Assembly (NCBI RefSeq): GCF_013378075.1
Contig: NZ_CP051131.1
Span: 3,484,501-3,548,500 of the forward strand
DNA length: 64,000 nt
Direction of reading: 5' to 3'
Origin: Parasphingopyxis algicola
Lineage (GTDB): Bacteria > Pseudomonadota > Alphaproteobacteria > Sphingomonadales > Sphingomonadaceae
Of this stretch, positions 56,184 through 63,634 are shown in pieces. The translations under genes and the position numbers were made by a program. Every line of letters starts with the position of its first letter. The stretch's first letter is position 1. The notes beneath the pieces are model-generated. The model had not been told where the DNA came from and did not search any database. It saw only the letters and a list, made by a program, of their open reading frames with translations.

Positions 56184-56344
56184 TAAGCCACGCCGCCCGG
56201 GTTGGTGAAGGAAGCGATCGGCACCGGGCTGTTCGCGCCGCCCGCCTGGACGGGTCCGACCGTACCGAAGACGCACATCGCCGAAACCGCTGCCGCGGCG
56301 ACGACGGCGAAGAGCCGGTGCTGCAATCCGAGTTGGTTGTTCAT
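56183..56344 (-). CDS. Small secreted peptide of the psp operon (copy 1)
   Basis: A 53-residue peptide with a strong site (AGGAGAT, 6 bases) before the ATG at 56344. Residues 1-34 form a signal peptide (N-terminal R, then L-F-A-V-V-A-A-A-A-V-S-A.. and a cut near V-Q-A-G); the mature part would be only about 19 residues (G-G-A-N-S-P-V-P-I-A-S-F-T-N-P-G-G-V-A). Its TAA overlaps the pspA start. It occupies the place where pspB is often found but has no resemblance to PspB. No family recognised. Confidence 0.7.
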   Translation of the reverse strand: MNNQLGLQHRLFAVVAAAAVSAMCVFGTVGPVQAGGANSPVPIASFTNPGGVA

Positions 56345-56628
56345 TTTCGATCTCCTGAACCTTGGCCTGTTTGCACTGTCCCGGCTTGTGCCGGTAACGA
56401 CCTAACCAATGAGGCGCGTGCATGGACGAGCGTTTCCTCCATTTCGCAGATGATCATCCGGATCATCTGCTCCGGCTCCGGGCTGTGATCGAGCATCTCG
56501 CTCAGATTGGCGGCGAGAATGTCGCGCATCCGCGAGAAGAGCCGCGCGCTCTGGCTGCGGATCGCGGGCGCCGCATAGCTGCGCGCCGAATCCGCGGCGA
56601 GCGGAGCAAGATCGAGCCGCGTGGCCAT
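56341..56628 (-). pseudogene. Truncated pspA made by the tandem duplication
   Basis: A 95-codon frame: the first 73 residues are identical to intact PspA (N-terminal extension, amphipathic helix and start of the coiled coil), then 22 foreign residues read from the psp leader of copy 1. Its TGA overlaps the ATG of the following peptide gene (ATGA), so translation could pass on. It lacks most of the coiled coil. The retained N-terminal part could still act as a dominant fragment on the membrane or on PspF, which is inference. Confidence 0.85.
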
Positions 56629-56789
56629 TAAGCCACGCCGCCCGGGTTGGTGAAGGAAGCGATCGGCACCGGGCTGTTCGCGCCGCCCGCCTGGACGGGT
56701 CCGACCGTACCGAAGACGCACATCGCCGAAACCGCTGCCGCGGCGACGACGGCGAAGAGCCGGTGCTGCAATCCGAGTTGGTTGTTCAT
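56628..56789 (-). CDS. Small secreted peptide of the psp operon (copy 2)
   Basis: Identical in sequence to the 53-codon gene at 56183-56344 and nearer to the promoter. Same ribosome site, signal peptide and one-base overlap, here with the truncated pspA. Confidence 0.7.
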   Translation of the reverse strand: MNNQLGLQHRLFAVVAAAAVSAMCVFGTVGPVQAGGANSPVPIASFTNPGGVA

Positions 56790-56854
56790 TTTCGATCTCC
56801 TGAACCTTGGCCTGTTTGCACTGTCCCGGCTTGTGCCGGTAACGACCTAACCAA

Positions 56855-56870
56855 TGCAGAAGCCGTGCCA
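56855..56870 (-). promoter_or_regulatory. Sigma-54 promoter of the psp operon
   Basis: On the minus strand TGGCACGGCTTCTGCA matches the -24/-12 consensus TGGCACG-N4-TTGCA at all positions but one, with GG and GC exactly 10 bases apart. It is 66 bases before the promoter-proximal peptide ATG, a fitting leader length. Sigma-54 control by PspF is the rule for psp operons. No second promoter exists at the inner duplication joint. Confidence 0.85.
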
Positions 56871-57069
56871 ATTATGGGAAATGGCTGTTTTTCAGGAGTT
56901 TGGCGATATTTCGATCGGCGAAAACCGAGGATTAGCGCCGAATAATGGTGGATTTTACCAACTTATGGTTTCGTGTTTTCGCGTCGGAACAGCGGAGATT
57001 AGTTCCGACGCTCCGCAACGGGGAAGGGGCGACCCGGGCGCGTTCTTTGGCACCCGGGCCTTCCGCTTC

Positions 57070-57372
57070 CTAGAATTCGACTTCGAGCGAGGAATCGCCC
57101 TCGGTGCTGACATTGGCGTCGACATTGCCTTCGCGGATATCCAACTCGGCGCCTTCGGGGTCGACGCTGAGGCGCGAGCCGTCATCGGCGTCGGCCATCG
57201 GCGCGGTATCCTCGGCGAGCGGATCGGCGGGCATCTCCGGCGCAGCGCCATAGGCGTCGTCCGCGCTGGTCTCCACCGTTTCGCCTTCGGCGGTAGCGGT
57301 TTCGTCGCCGGCACAGGCCGCCAGGCCGAGGCCGGCCGACAGCGAAAGGGCGATGAGAATGGGCTTGTTCAT
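57070..57372 (-). CDS. Small acidic lipoprotein
   Basis: A 100-residue protein: lipobox L-A-A-C at about 17-20 after a hydrophobic leader, then a disordered acidic chain rich in Glu, Asp, Ala and Thr. The start at 57372 has GGAGG 8 bases upstream. Unknown function. It stands alone between the psp operon and the divergent cytochrome b561 gene. Confidence 0.75.
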   Translation of the reverse strand: MNKPILIALSLSAGLGLAACAGDETATAEGETVETSADDAYGAAPEMPADPLAEDTAPMADADDGSRLSVDPEGAELDIREGNVDANVSTEGDSSLEVEF

Positions 57373-57497
57373 GTTATTTACCTCCATAGTTCCAAGCCAA
57401 CGCGCGCCGGGGCGCACTGTTCCATCCGGTTTGACCTGTAACGGCAGGGGCATATGGTGCGAATGGCAGGGCGACGGCATCAAAAAGGGGCTGGGAA

Positions 57498-58376
57498 ATG
57501 GCGAGAGACGATGGCGAAGCGGCCGATCCGCAGCCCGGCGAACTGGTAAAGCGTCATCGGCTGTCCACCCGGCTCTGGCACTGGACCAACGCGGTCGCGA
57601 TTATCGTCCTGCTGATGAGCGGGCTTTCGATCTTCAACGCGCATCCGCGGCTCTACTGGGGCAGTTATGGCGCGAATTTCGACGAGGCCTGGCTCGAAAT
57701 CTACAATGAGGACAATCGCGGCTATCTGGAGATCGGCGACCGGCGCTGGGACACGACCGGCGTTCTCGGCCGCTGGACCGAACCCGACGGCGATATCTCG
57801 ACCCGCGCCTTTCCGCACTGGTCGACAATCCCCGGCTATTACAGCCTGGCGACCGGGCGGCTCTGGCATTTCTTCTTCGCCTGGATCTTCGTGCTGGCCG
57901 GGCTAGCCTATTGGGCCTGGAGCTTCGCCAACCGCCATGTGCAGCGCGATCTCGCGCCCAGGCGCAAGGAGCTTTCGCCCAAACATATCTGGCACGACAT
58001 CAAGGAGCATGCCCGGCTGCGCTTCCCGACCGGGGCGGCGGCGCTGAGTTACAACATATTGCAGAAGCTCAGCTATCTGATCGTGCTGTTCGTGCTGCTG
58101 CCGCTGATCGTGCTGACCGGGCTCACCATGTCGCCGACGATGAACGCGGCCTGGCCATGGCTGCTCGATATTTTCGGCGGGCGCCAGTCGGCGCGCTCGA
58201 TCCACTTCATCGTCGCCTTCCTGATCACCGCCTTTATCGCGGTGCATCTGATCATGGTCGTGCTCGCCGGGCCGTTCAACGAGGTCCGCTCGATGATCAC
58301 CGGCAAATTCCGCCTGCCCAAGGAGCGAGACGCGAAGCCCGCACCCGCCCAACCCCAAGCCGAGGAGGCCGCCTGA
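57498..58376 (+). CDS. Cytochrome b561-family membrane protein
   Basis: A 292-residue inner-membrane diheme cytochrome b with four membrane segments: W-H-W-T-N-A-V-A-I-I-V near 27, W-H-F-F-F-A-W near 122, a third near 195 and I-H-F-I-V-A-F..H-L-I near 233. His in helices 1, 2 and 4 would hold the hemes, as in Ni/Fe-hydrogenase-type b subunits. It is coupled to the next gene (TGATG), so it probably carries electrons between quinone and that molybdoenzyme. Confidence 0.88.
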   Translation: MARDDGEAADPQPGELVKRHRLSTRLWHWTNAVAIIVLLMSGLSIFNAHPRLYWGSYGANFDEAWLEIYNEDNRGYLEIGDRRWDTTGVLGRWTEPDGDISTRAFPHWSTIPGYYSLATGRLWHFFFAWIFVLAGLAYWAWSFANRHVQRDLAPRRKELSPKHIWHDIKEHARLRFPTGAAALSYNILQKLSYLIVLFVLLPLIVLTGLTMSPTMNAAWPWLLDIFGGRQSARSIHFIVAFLITAFIAVHLIMVVLAGPFNEVRSMITGKFRLPKERDAKPAPAQPQAEEAA

Positions 58377-59146
58377 TGGCCATCATCACGAACCGCCGCA
58401 AGCTGATCGCCGGACTGGGCAGCTCCATGCTGCTCGCCGGCTGCGACAGCTGGAGCCGGAGCGATAGGGTGAAAAACGTCCTCGCCTCGGCCGAGGGGCT
58501 GACGATGCGTGCGCAACGCCTGATCACCGACCGGAACGCGCTGGCGCGCGAATTCACGCTGGCGGATCTCTCCCCGCGCTTCCGCGCCAATGGCAGCCGG
58601 ACCGCCGAAACCGCGCAGGGCGCCGATTATCAGACGATGCTCGCGAACAATTTCGCCGATTATCGCCTGCAGGTGGACGGGCTGGTCCGGCGCCCGCTGT
58701 CGCTGTCGCTCGCGGACCTGCGCGCCATGCCGAGCCGCACCCAGATCACACGCCACGATTGCGTCGAGGGCTGGAGCGCGATCGGCCAGTGGACGGGCAC
58801 GCCGCTCTCGCGCATTCTCGATCTTGCCGGGCTGCGCGATTCCGCCAACTATATCGTCTTCCATTGCGCCGATACGCTGGGGCGGGCGAACCGGCCCTAT
58901 TATGAGAGCATCGACCTGATCGACGCCTTCCACCCGCAAACGATCCTTGCCTATGACATGAATGGCGAACAGCTCCCCGAACGCCACGGCGCGCCGCTCC
59001 GCGCGCGGATCGAGCGGCAGCTCGGCTACAAGCATGCGAAATTCGTGATGCGGCTGGAAGCGGTCGAGAGCTTCGACGCCATCCATGGCGGCAAGGGCGG
59101 CTATTGGGAGGATGTCGGCAATTACGCCTGGTATGCGGGGATTTAA
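58376..59146 (+). CDS. Molybdopterin oxidoreductase, sulfite-oxidase fold, Tat lipoprotein
   Basis: A 256-residue periplasmic molybdoenzyme. The leader has twin arginines (N-R-R-K-L-I-A-G) and a lipobox (L-L-A-G-C, Cys23), so it is folded before Tat export and then lipid-anchored. The molybdenum ligand is C129 in R-H-D-C-V-E-G-W-S. It resembles YedY/MsrP and sulfite oxidases; substrate unknown. It is paired with the b561 gene, like MsrP-MsrQ but with a different b-type partner. The TAA shares TTAA with the convergent gene. Confidence 0.87.
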   Translation: MAIITNRRKLIAGLGSSMLLAGCDSWSRSDRVKNVLASAEGLTMRAQRLITDRNALAREFTLADLSPRFRANGSRTAETAQGADYQTMLANNFADYRLQVDGLVRRPLSLSLADLRAMPSRTQITRHDCVEGWSAIGQWTGTPLSRILDLAGLRDSANYIVFHCADTLGRANRPYYESIDLIDAFHPQTILAYDMNGEQLPERHGAPLRARIERQLGYKHAKFVMRLEAVESFDAIHGGKGGYWEDVGNYAWYAGI

Positions 59147-59871
59147 GCCTTTTCCTCGTCCCGCATATCCTCGTCGCCGCGATATTTGAGTTCGAGGAAT
59201 TTGCCCTGGGTTGCCAGCGCGTCGAGCTCGCCGCTCGCCAGTTGCTTTGTCATGCGGCCGATCTCGTCCTCGACGATATCGAGGCCTTCGACCAGCTGCT
59301 TTTCGGGCGTGCGACCGCCATGGCTGGGATCGCGGCGCAGATGGTCGGGGACGCGTTTATAGCCTTCGACGAGTTCGGGCAGTTCGACGCCGACGAGCCG
59401 GCGCACTTCGACGGCCGCGGGTTCGCGGGGATCGAGATTGGCGAGCTGCGGGCGCAGTTCCTCGAGCCGCACGGCGATCGCATCGAGCTTGCGGTTGGCC
59501 GGGGCGGGCAGGGCGAGCCGCTGCTTGGCCAGCCATTGTTCGGTATTGGAAGGGAGGGCCGGAAGCTCGCTCTCCATAAGCTTTTCCTGCGTCACCGCCG
59601 GTTCGCGGCCCGAGATCAGCACGCCGACCAGCACGAAGAAGGTGACGAGCAGGGTCAGCATCATCCAGGCGAATCCGAAGCTGCCGAGGAACAGGCCGGT
59701 CACCGTCATCCCGACGATCGCGACGATCGCGATCAGGATGCCGCGGCGCAGCCGGCGCAGAAAGGCCTGCTGTCGGCGCTGGCGCTGGCGGCGGGCGAGC
59801 TCGCGCGCCTGCGGCGAGACGCGGCGGAGCAGCTCGTCGGCCTGGGCGAGAATACGGTCGCTGGTGGTCAT
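59143..59871 (-). CDS. XpaC-like membrane protein
   Basis: A 242-residue protein: basic N-terminal part (R-R-Q-R-Q-R-R-Q), two membrane segments (about 44-65 and 69-90), and a helical soluble domain (about 100-240) with L-P-E-L-V-E-G-Y near 165. Its position next to telA suggests the XpaC family, which is often paired with TelA, but the sequence match is only weak. Its stop shares TTAA with the convergent molybdoenzyme gene. Confidence 0.65.
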   Translation of the reverse strand: MTTSDRILAQADELLRRVSPQARELARRQRQRRQQAFLRRLRRGILIAIVAIVGMTVTGLFLGSFGFAWMMLTLLVTFFVLVGVLISGREPAVTQEKLMESELPALPSNTEQWLAKQRLALPAPANRKLDAIAVRLEELRPQLANLDPREPAAVEVRRLVGVELPELVEGYKRVPDHLRRDPSHGGRTPEKQLVEGLDIVEDEIGRMTKQLASGELDALATQGKFLELKYRGDEDMRDEEKA

Positions 59872-59896
59872 TTTTCAGAATCCGATGAAACCGTTA

Positions 59897-59956
59897 GTGC
59901 TGAGCCTGTCGAAGCACGACCTTCGGCGGAGAAACGCCCTTCGACAAGCTCAGGGC
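59897..59956. repeat. Palindromic repeat (family 2) copy B
   Basis: Arms CTGAGCCTGTCGAAG (59900-59914) and CTTCGACAAGCTCAG (59939-59953) are inverse complements with one mismatch. The same family is inside ileS at 33221-33299. This copy lies between the XpaC-like gene and telA and covers most of the gap. Confidence 0.85.
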
Positions 59957-59988
59957 TTACGGAACTGGGCGGCCGGTCTTTCAAAACA

Positions 59989-61200
59989 TCACCCCTCGAG
60001 CGCTTCGAACGGCGTGGCCTGGCTCTTCGCCGCGCCTTCGGCCCGGGCGATATAGCCTTTGGATTTCTCGACCTCGCCGGAGAGGACGGTCACCGTCTGC
60101 TTCATCGAGCCCAATGCCTCGAGCTTGAAGCGGTCGATCTCGTCCATCGTGTCGTAGATATTCTGGAAGGCGCGCTGCAGCGTTTCGATCGGGATGGTCG
60201 AGGAGGCGGCCTGCTGATGGACGTCGGCGGTCGTCGTGCGCAACATCTCGCCCGTCGAATCGATCATGTTCGCGGTCGTCTCGTTGAGCGCGGTGATCTG
60301 GCCGAGGACGAGCTTCTGGTTGGTCATCGCCTGGGCGACGGTCACGGCGGTGCGCAGCGCGCCCACGGTCGTCGTCGAGGCGCGGTCGACCCCCTTGACC
60401 AGCTCGACGTTATTTTTCTTGACGAGATCGAGCGCGAGATAGCCCTGCACCGACACCGCCATCTGGGTGAGCAGATCCTGGGTGCGCTGGCGGATGTAGA
60501 AGAGCGCGGTTTCCTTGATAGCCTTCGATTTTTCCGGATCGGTGGTTTCCAGCTCGACCGCCTTTTCCTCGAGCTTCGCGTCGAGCGCCTTGGCGACATA
60601 GATCATCTGCTCGAGCCGACCCATCGCGTCCCACAGCTTCTGCCGCTCGACCGAGATCGCCGCATTGTCCTTGATCAGCTCGTCCTTGCCCGAGGCGAGG
60701 CGCTTCAGAATGGCCGCGATATGGTTCTGCGCGGACTTGTAGGAATCGAAATAGTGGCGCAGCTTGTTGCCCCAGGGAATGATTCCGAACAATTTGCGTC
60801 TCGACGTCAGGTCGCCCCGGGAACCGGGATCGAGATCCTCGACCGTGCGGCGCAGTTCGGAGAGGTCCGTGCCGATCGCCGAATTCTCGTCCATCGAGCG
60901 GACGGGCCGATCGAGAAAGCGGTTCGACTGACCGGCCGCGTCGGCGATTTCCTTGCGGCCCATATTGGTGATCTGGTCCACCTTCTCGCCGAATTCGGGG
61001 CTGTTCGCGTCGAGCCCGACCAGCTCGTCCACGAAACCGTTGACCTTCTGGTCGAGTTTCGCCTGTTTTTCGGGTTCGACGGGCACGAGCCCGGCCGCCT
61101 TTTCGGCGGTCACCGCCGGCACGGGATCGGGCGCATCGAGCGTCAGGCCCGTATCGACCTTGGTGGCTGTGGTGGTTTCATTCGCCGGTGTGGTAGCCAT
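59989..61200 (-). CDS. TelA/KlaA-family toxic-anion resistance protein
   Basis: A 403-residue TelA-family protein, helical, with an N-terminal disordered Thr/Pro/Ala tail. The family is linked to tellurite resistance, bacteriocin and lantibiotic tolerance, and envelope stress, though the mechanism is not known. The start is the ATG at 61200 (GAGGAGAAGG upstream). It is upstream of the XpaC-like gene on the same strand. Confidence 0.88.
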   Translation of the reverse strand: MATTPANETTTATKVDTGLTLDAPDPVPAVTAEKAAGLVPVEPEKQAKLDQKVNGFVDELVGLDANSPEFGEKVDQITNMGRKEIADAAGQSNRFLDRPVRSMDENSAIGTDLSELRRTVEDLDPGSRGDLTSRRKLFGIIPWGNKLRHYFDSYKSAQNHIAAILKRLASGKDELIKDNAAISVERQKLWDAMGRLEQMIYVAKALDAKLEEKAVELETTDPEKSKAIKETALFYIRQRTQDLLTQMAVSVQGYLALDLVKKNNVELVKGVDRASTTTVGALRTAVTVAQAMTNQKLVLGQITALNETTANMIDSTGEMLRTTTADVHQQAASSTIPIETLQRAFQNIYDTMDEIDRFKLEALGSMKQTVTVLSGEVEKSKGYIARAEGAAKSQATPFEALEG

Positions 61201-61354
61201 GGGTGTTTTCCTTCTCCTCGGACTGGCCCCTAGATGCCGTCCGGGCGCGGTTTTTTCAAGGTGCGTATTATCGATATAATACACCTGGGGCAATATGTCA
61301 CCTACAGGCCGATAATGTTTGGCTTTTGGGTCGGTTCGGCGGCATGAAGCCCGG

Positions 61355-62278
61355 ATGGACATCGACGAGATTCTCGAAAAAGTGGCGGACGCAGTCGAGC
61401 CGCACCGCGGCGGCGGCAAGGTGGCCGATTATATCCCGGCGCTCGCCTCGATCGACCCGGACAAGTTCGGCCTCGCCATCGCGACCAAGGACGGCGCCTG
61501 CCACAAGATCGGCGATGCCGACGAATGTTTCTCGATCCAGAGCATCTCCAAGGTCTTCACTTTCTCGCTCGCGTTGCAGAAGGTCGGCGACGGATTGTGG
61601 AAGCGGGTGGGGCGCGAACCGTCCGGCTCGGCGTTCAACTCGATCATCCAGCTCGAGCATGAAAAGGGCATACCGCGCAATCCGCTGATCAATGCCGGCG
61701 CGATCGTCGTCACCGATCATCTGGTCGAGAATGGCGATGCCGATGCGACGATCGAGATGCTGCTCCGCGTGCTGCGCGATCATGCCGAGGACCAGAGCGT
61801 CGATATCGATTACGAGGTCGCGAAATCCGAAAGCGAGACCGGCGCGCGCAACCGCAGCCTCGCCCATTTCATGGCGAGCTTCGGCAATCTCGACAACGAG
61901 GTGGAGGTCGTGCTCTCCGCCTATTTCCGGCATTGCGCGCTGGCGCTGTCGTGCAGCCAGCTCGCGCGCGCCGCGCTGTTCCTCGCCTTTGACGGCAAGG
62001 ACCCGGTGACCGGCGAGCGCATCCTCACGCCGCAGCGCTGCCGCCGCATCAATGCGGTGATGATGAGCTGCGGCCATTACGACAATTCGGGCGATTTCGC
62101 CTTCCGCATCGGCCTGCCCGGCAAGAGCGGCGTGGGCGGCGGCGTGCTGGCGATCGTGCCGGGCGAGGGAGCGGTCGCGGTCTGGTCGCCGGGCCTGAAC
62201 GACGCGGGCACGTCGACCGTCGGTTCGATCGCGCTCGAGGCGCTGGTCGCGGAGACCGGCTGGTCGGTCTTCGGGTAG
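61355..62278 (+). CDS. glsA: Glutaminase
   Basis: A 307-residue serine-dependent glutaminase of the beta-lactamase fold, hydrolysing glutamine to glutamate and ammonia. The catalytic pair is S63-I-S-K66 in F-S-I-Q-S-I-S-K; N-A-G-A-I near 110 and Y-F-R-H-C later complete the site. Length is normal. An in-frame TTG at 61319 is a less likely start. It is divergent from telA. Confidence 0.94.
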   Translation: MDIDEILEKVADAVEPHRGGGKVADYIPALASIDPDKFGLAIATKDGACHKIGDADECFSIQSISKVFTFSLALQKVGDGLWKRVGREPSGSAFNSIIQLEHEKGIPRNPLINAGAIVVTDHLVENGDADATIEMLLRVLRDHAEDQSVDIDYEVAKSESETGARNRSLAHFMASFGNLDNEVEVVLSAYFRHCALALSCSQLARAALFLAFDGKDPVTGERILTPQRCRRINAVMMSCGHYDNSGDFAFRIGLPGKSGVGGGVLAIVPGEGAVAVWSPGLNDAGTSTVGSIALEALVAETGWSVFG

Positions 62279-62328
62279 CAGGGTTCGGGGTTCCGGCAAT
62301 GATCGAGGGTCATTTCGTTCTAGGAACT

Positions 62329-62423
62329 CGTCATTGCGAGGAGCCGTAAGGCGACGCGGCAATCCAGGGCCGCAAAGCGCGTCGCCTGTTGCTCTGGATT
62401 GCTTCGCTACGCTCGCAATGACG
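62329..62423. repeat. Palindromic intergenic repeat, family 1 copy B
   Basis: Begins CGTCATTGCGAGGAGC and ends GCTCGCAATGACG, with inner arms GCGACGCGGCAATCCAG (from 62351) and CTGGATTGCTTCGC. This copy is compact; the copy at 2148-2290 carries extra bases in its left half. It lies in the gap between glsA and the CorA-type gene, where no other feature is seen. Confidence 0.88.
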
Positions 62424-62529
62424 AAGCCCAGAACAAAGTAGCAATCGTCGTTCGGTTCCGAAATGTCGTGCGAGACAGCCCAATCTCTCGACATTTGGCG
62501 TCTCGCCGGGTCTGGCCTAGGATCGCGAA

Positions 62530-63546
62530 ATGACCGGAACCGCCGATAACCTGACCGATCGCGCACCGCTCGAAGAGACGGAAGGCCTCATCTTCGCCTG
62601 TTCGCTCGACGGTGCGGGCGGGGCGAAGCGGATCGGCTGGGACGGCGTGGAGAGCTGGACGCCCGAAGACGCGCCGCTCTGGCTGCATGTCAACGGCGCG
62701 GCGGATCGCGTGCGGGACTGGCTGTCCGGCGCCGGCGGGCTGACCGAGCCGACCGCCGGCGCGATGCTGAGCCCCGAATCCCGCCCGCGCGTCTTTCACG
62801 GAGCCAAGGGCTTCGTCGTGATCCTGCGCGGCATCAATCTCAATCCGGGCAGCGCGGTCGAGGATATGGTCGCGCTGCGCATGTGGAGCGACGGCAGACG
62901 GCTGATCACGGTGCGCGAGGAAAAGCTGCGCACGGTCCGCGATCTCTACGAGAGATTGATCGCAAGCGATAACGGACCCAGGACGATCGCCGAACTGTTC
63001 GTCGAGTTGGTCGACCGGCTGACCGAACGGATCGGTTCGGTGGTTCTGGAATATGACGACCGGCTGGACGCGATCGAGGCGCAGGCGGATCAGGGGGATC
63101 CGGAAGATCTTCGCCGGCAGCTTGGCAATCTGCGGCAGGAATTGGTCGGTTTGCGCCGTTATCTCGGCCCGCAGCGCGAGGCGCTGAACCGGATGATGGC
63201 CGAAGCGCCCGACTGGATCGACGAACGCCAGAAGCTGACATTGCGGGAGACGACCGACCGGTCGCAGCGCCATATCGAAGAGATCGACGCCGCGCGCGAA
63301 CGGGCGATCGTGCTGAAGGACGATGTCGCCAACCGGCTCAACGAACAGCTTAACCGCAACCTCTATGTCTTGTCGATCGTCGCCGCGATCTTCTTGCCGC
63401 TGAGTTTTCTGACGGGTCTGCTGGGGATCAATGTCGGCGGCATGCCGGGCGTCGATGACGGTGACGCCTTCTGGATCACCTGCGCGGCGCTCGCGGTCCT
63501 GCTGATCGTCGAGCTGTTGATTTTCCGCAAACTCAAATGGCTTTGA
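62530..63546 (+). CDS. CorA-family zinc/divalent cation transporter (ZntB type)
   Basis: A 338-residue CorA-fold channel or transporter with a large cytoplasmic helical domain and two C-terminal membrane helices. The selectivity motif after the first helix is G-I-N (L-L-G-I-N-V-G-G-M-P), the form found in ZntB, rather than the G-M-N of magnesium CorA. It probably moves Zn2+ across the inner membrane. Confidence 0.9.
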   Translation: MTGTADNLTDRAPLEETEGLIFACSLDGAGGAKRIGWDGVESWTPEDAPLWLHVNGAADRVRDWLSGAGGLTEPTAGAMLSPESRPRVFHGAKGFVVILRGINLNPGSAVEDMVALRMWSDGRRLITVREEKLRTVRDLYERLIASDNGPRTIAELFVELVDRLTERIGSVVLEYDDRLDAIEAQADQGDPEDLRRQLGNLRQELVGLRRYLGPQREALNRMMAEAPDWIDERQKLTLRETTDRSQRHIEEIDAARERAIVLKDDVANRLNEQLNRNLYVLSIVAAIFLPLSFLTGLLGINVGGMPGVDDGDAFWITCAALAVLLIVELLIFRKLKWL

Positions 63547-63634
63547 GAAACGATTGCATTTACTGCATTCGATGAGTTTGATTTTGCATATTTTCCGGGC
63601 TGCAATTTCGGGTCCTGCCCGCTAGATAGAGCCC

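Larger units (their letters stand above)
55966..56855. repeat. Exact 445-bp tandem duplication in the psp operon
   Basis: Copy 1 is 55966-56410 and copy 2 is 56411-56855. By eye the two are identical throughout and abut directly. Each unit holds, on the minus strand, the untranslated leader, the 53-codon secreted-peptide gene and the first 73 codons of pspA. The single sigma-54 promoter lies at the outer edge of copy 2. Identity implies a very recent event, or an assembly error. Confidence 0.93.

Noticed and set aside
55437-56423. PspA starting far upstream as a 328-residue protein
   Set aside because: The upstream part is the secreted-peptide gene read in another frame; the ATG at 56183 is coupled by TAATG and leads into the PspA core.
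57000-57069. Terminator of the small acidic lipoprotein gene
   Set aside because: Repeated CCCGGG blocks can pair but no U-rich tail follows on the minus strand.
63547-63634. FNR/Anr-type box before cydA
   Set aside because: TTGAT-like half sites are present (TTTGATTTTGC) but no full TTGAT-N4-ATCAA palindrome is seen.
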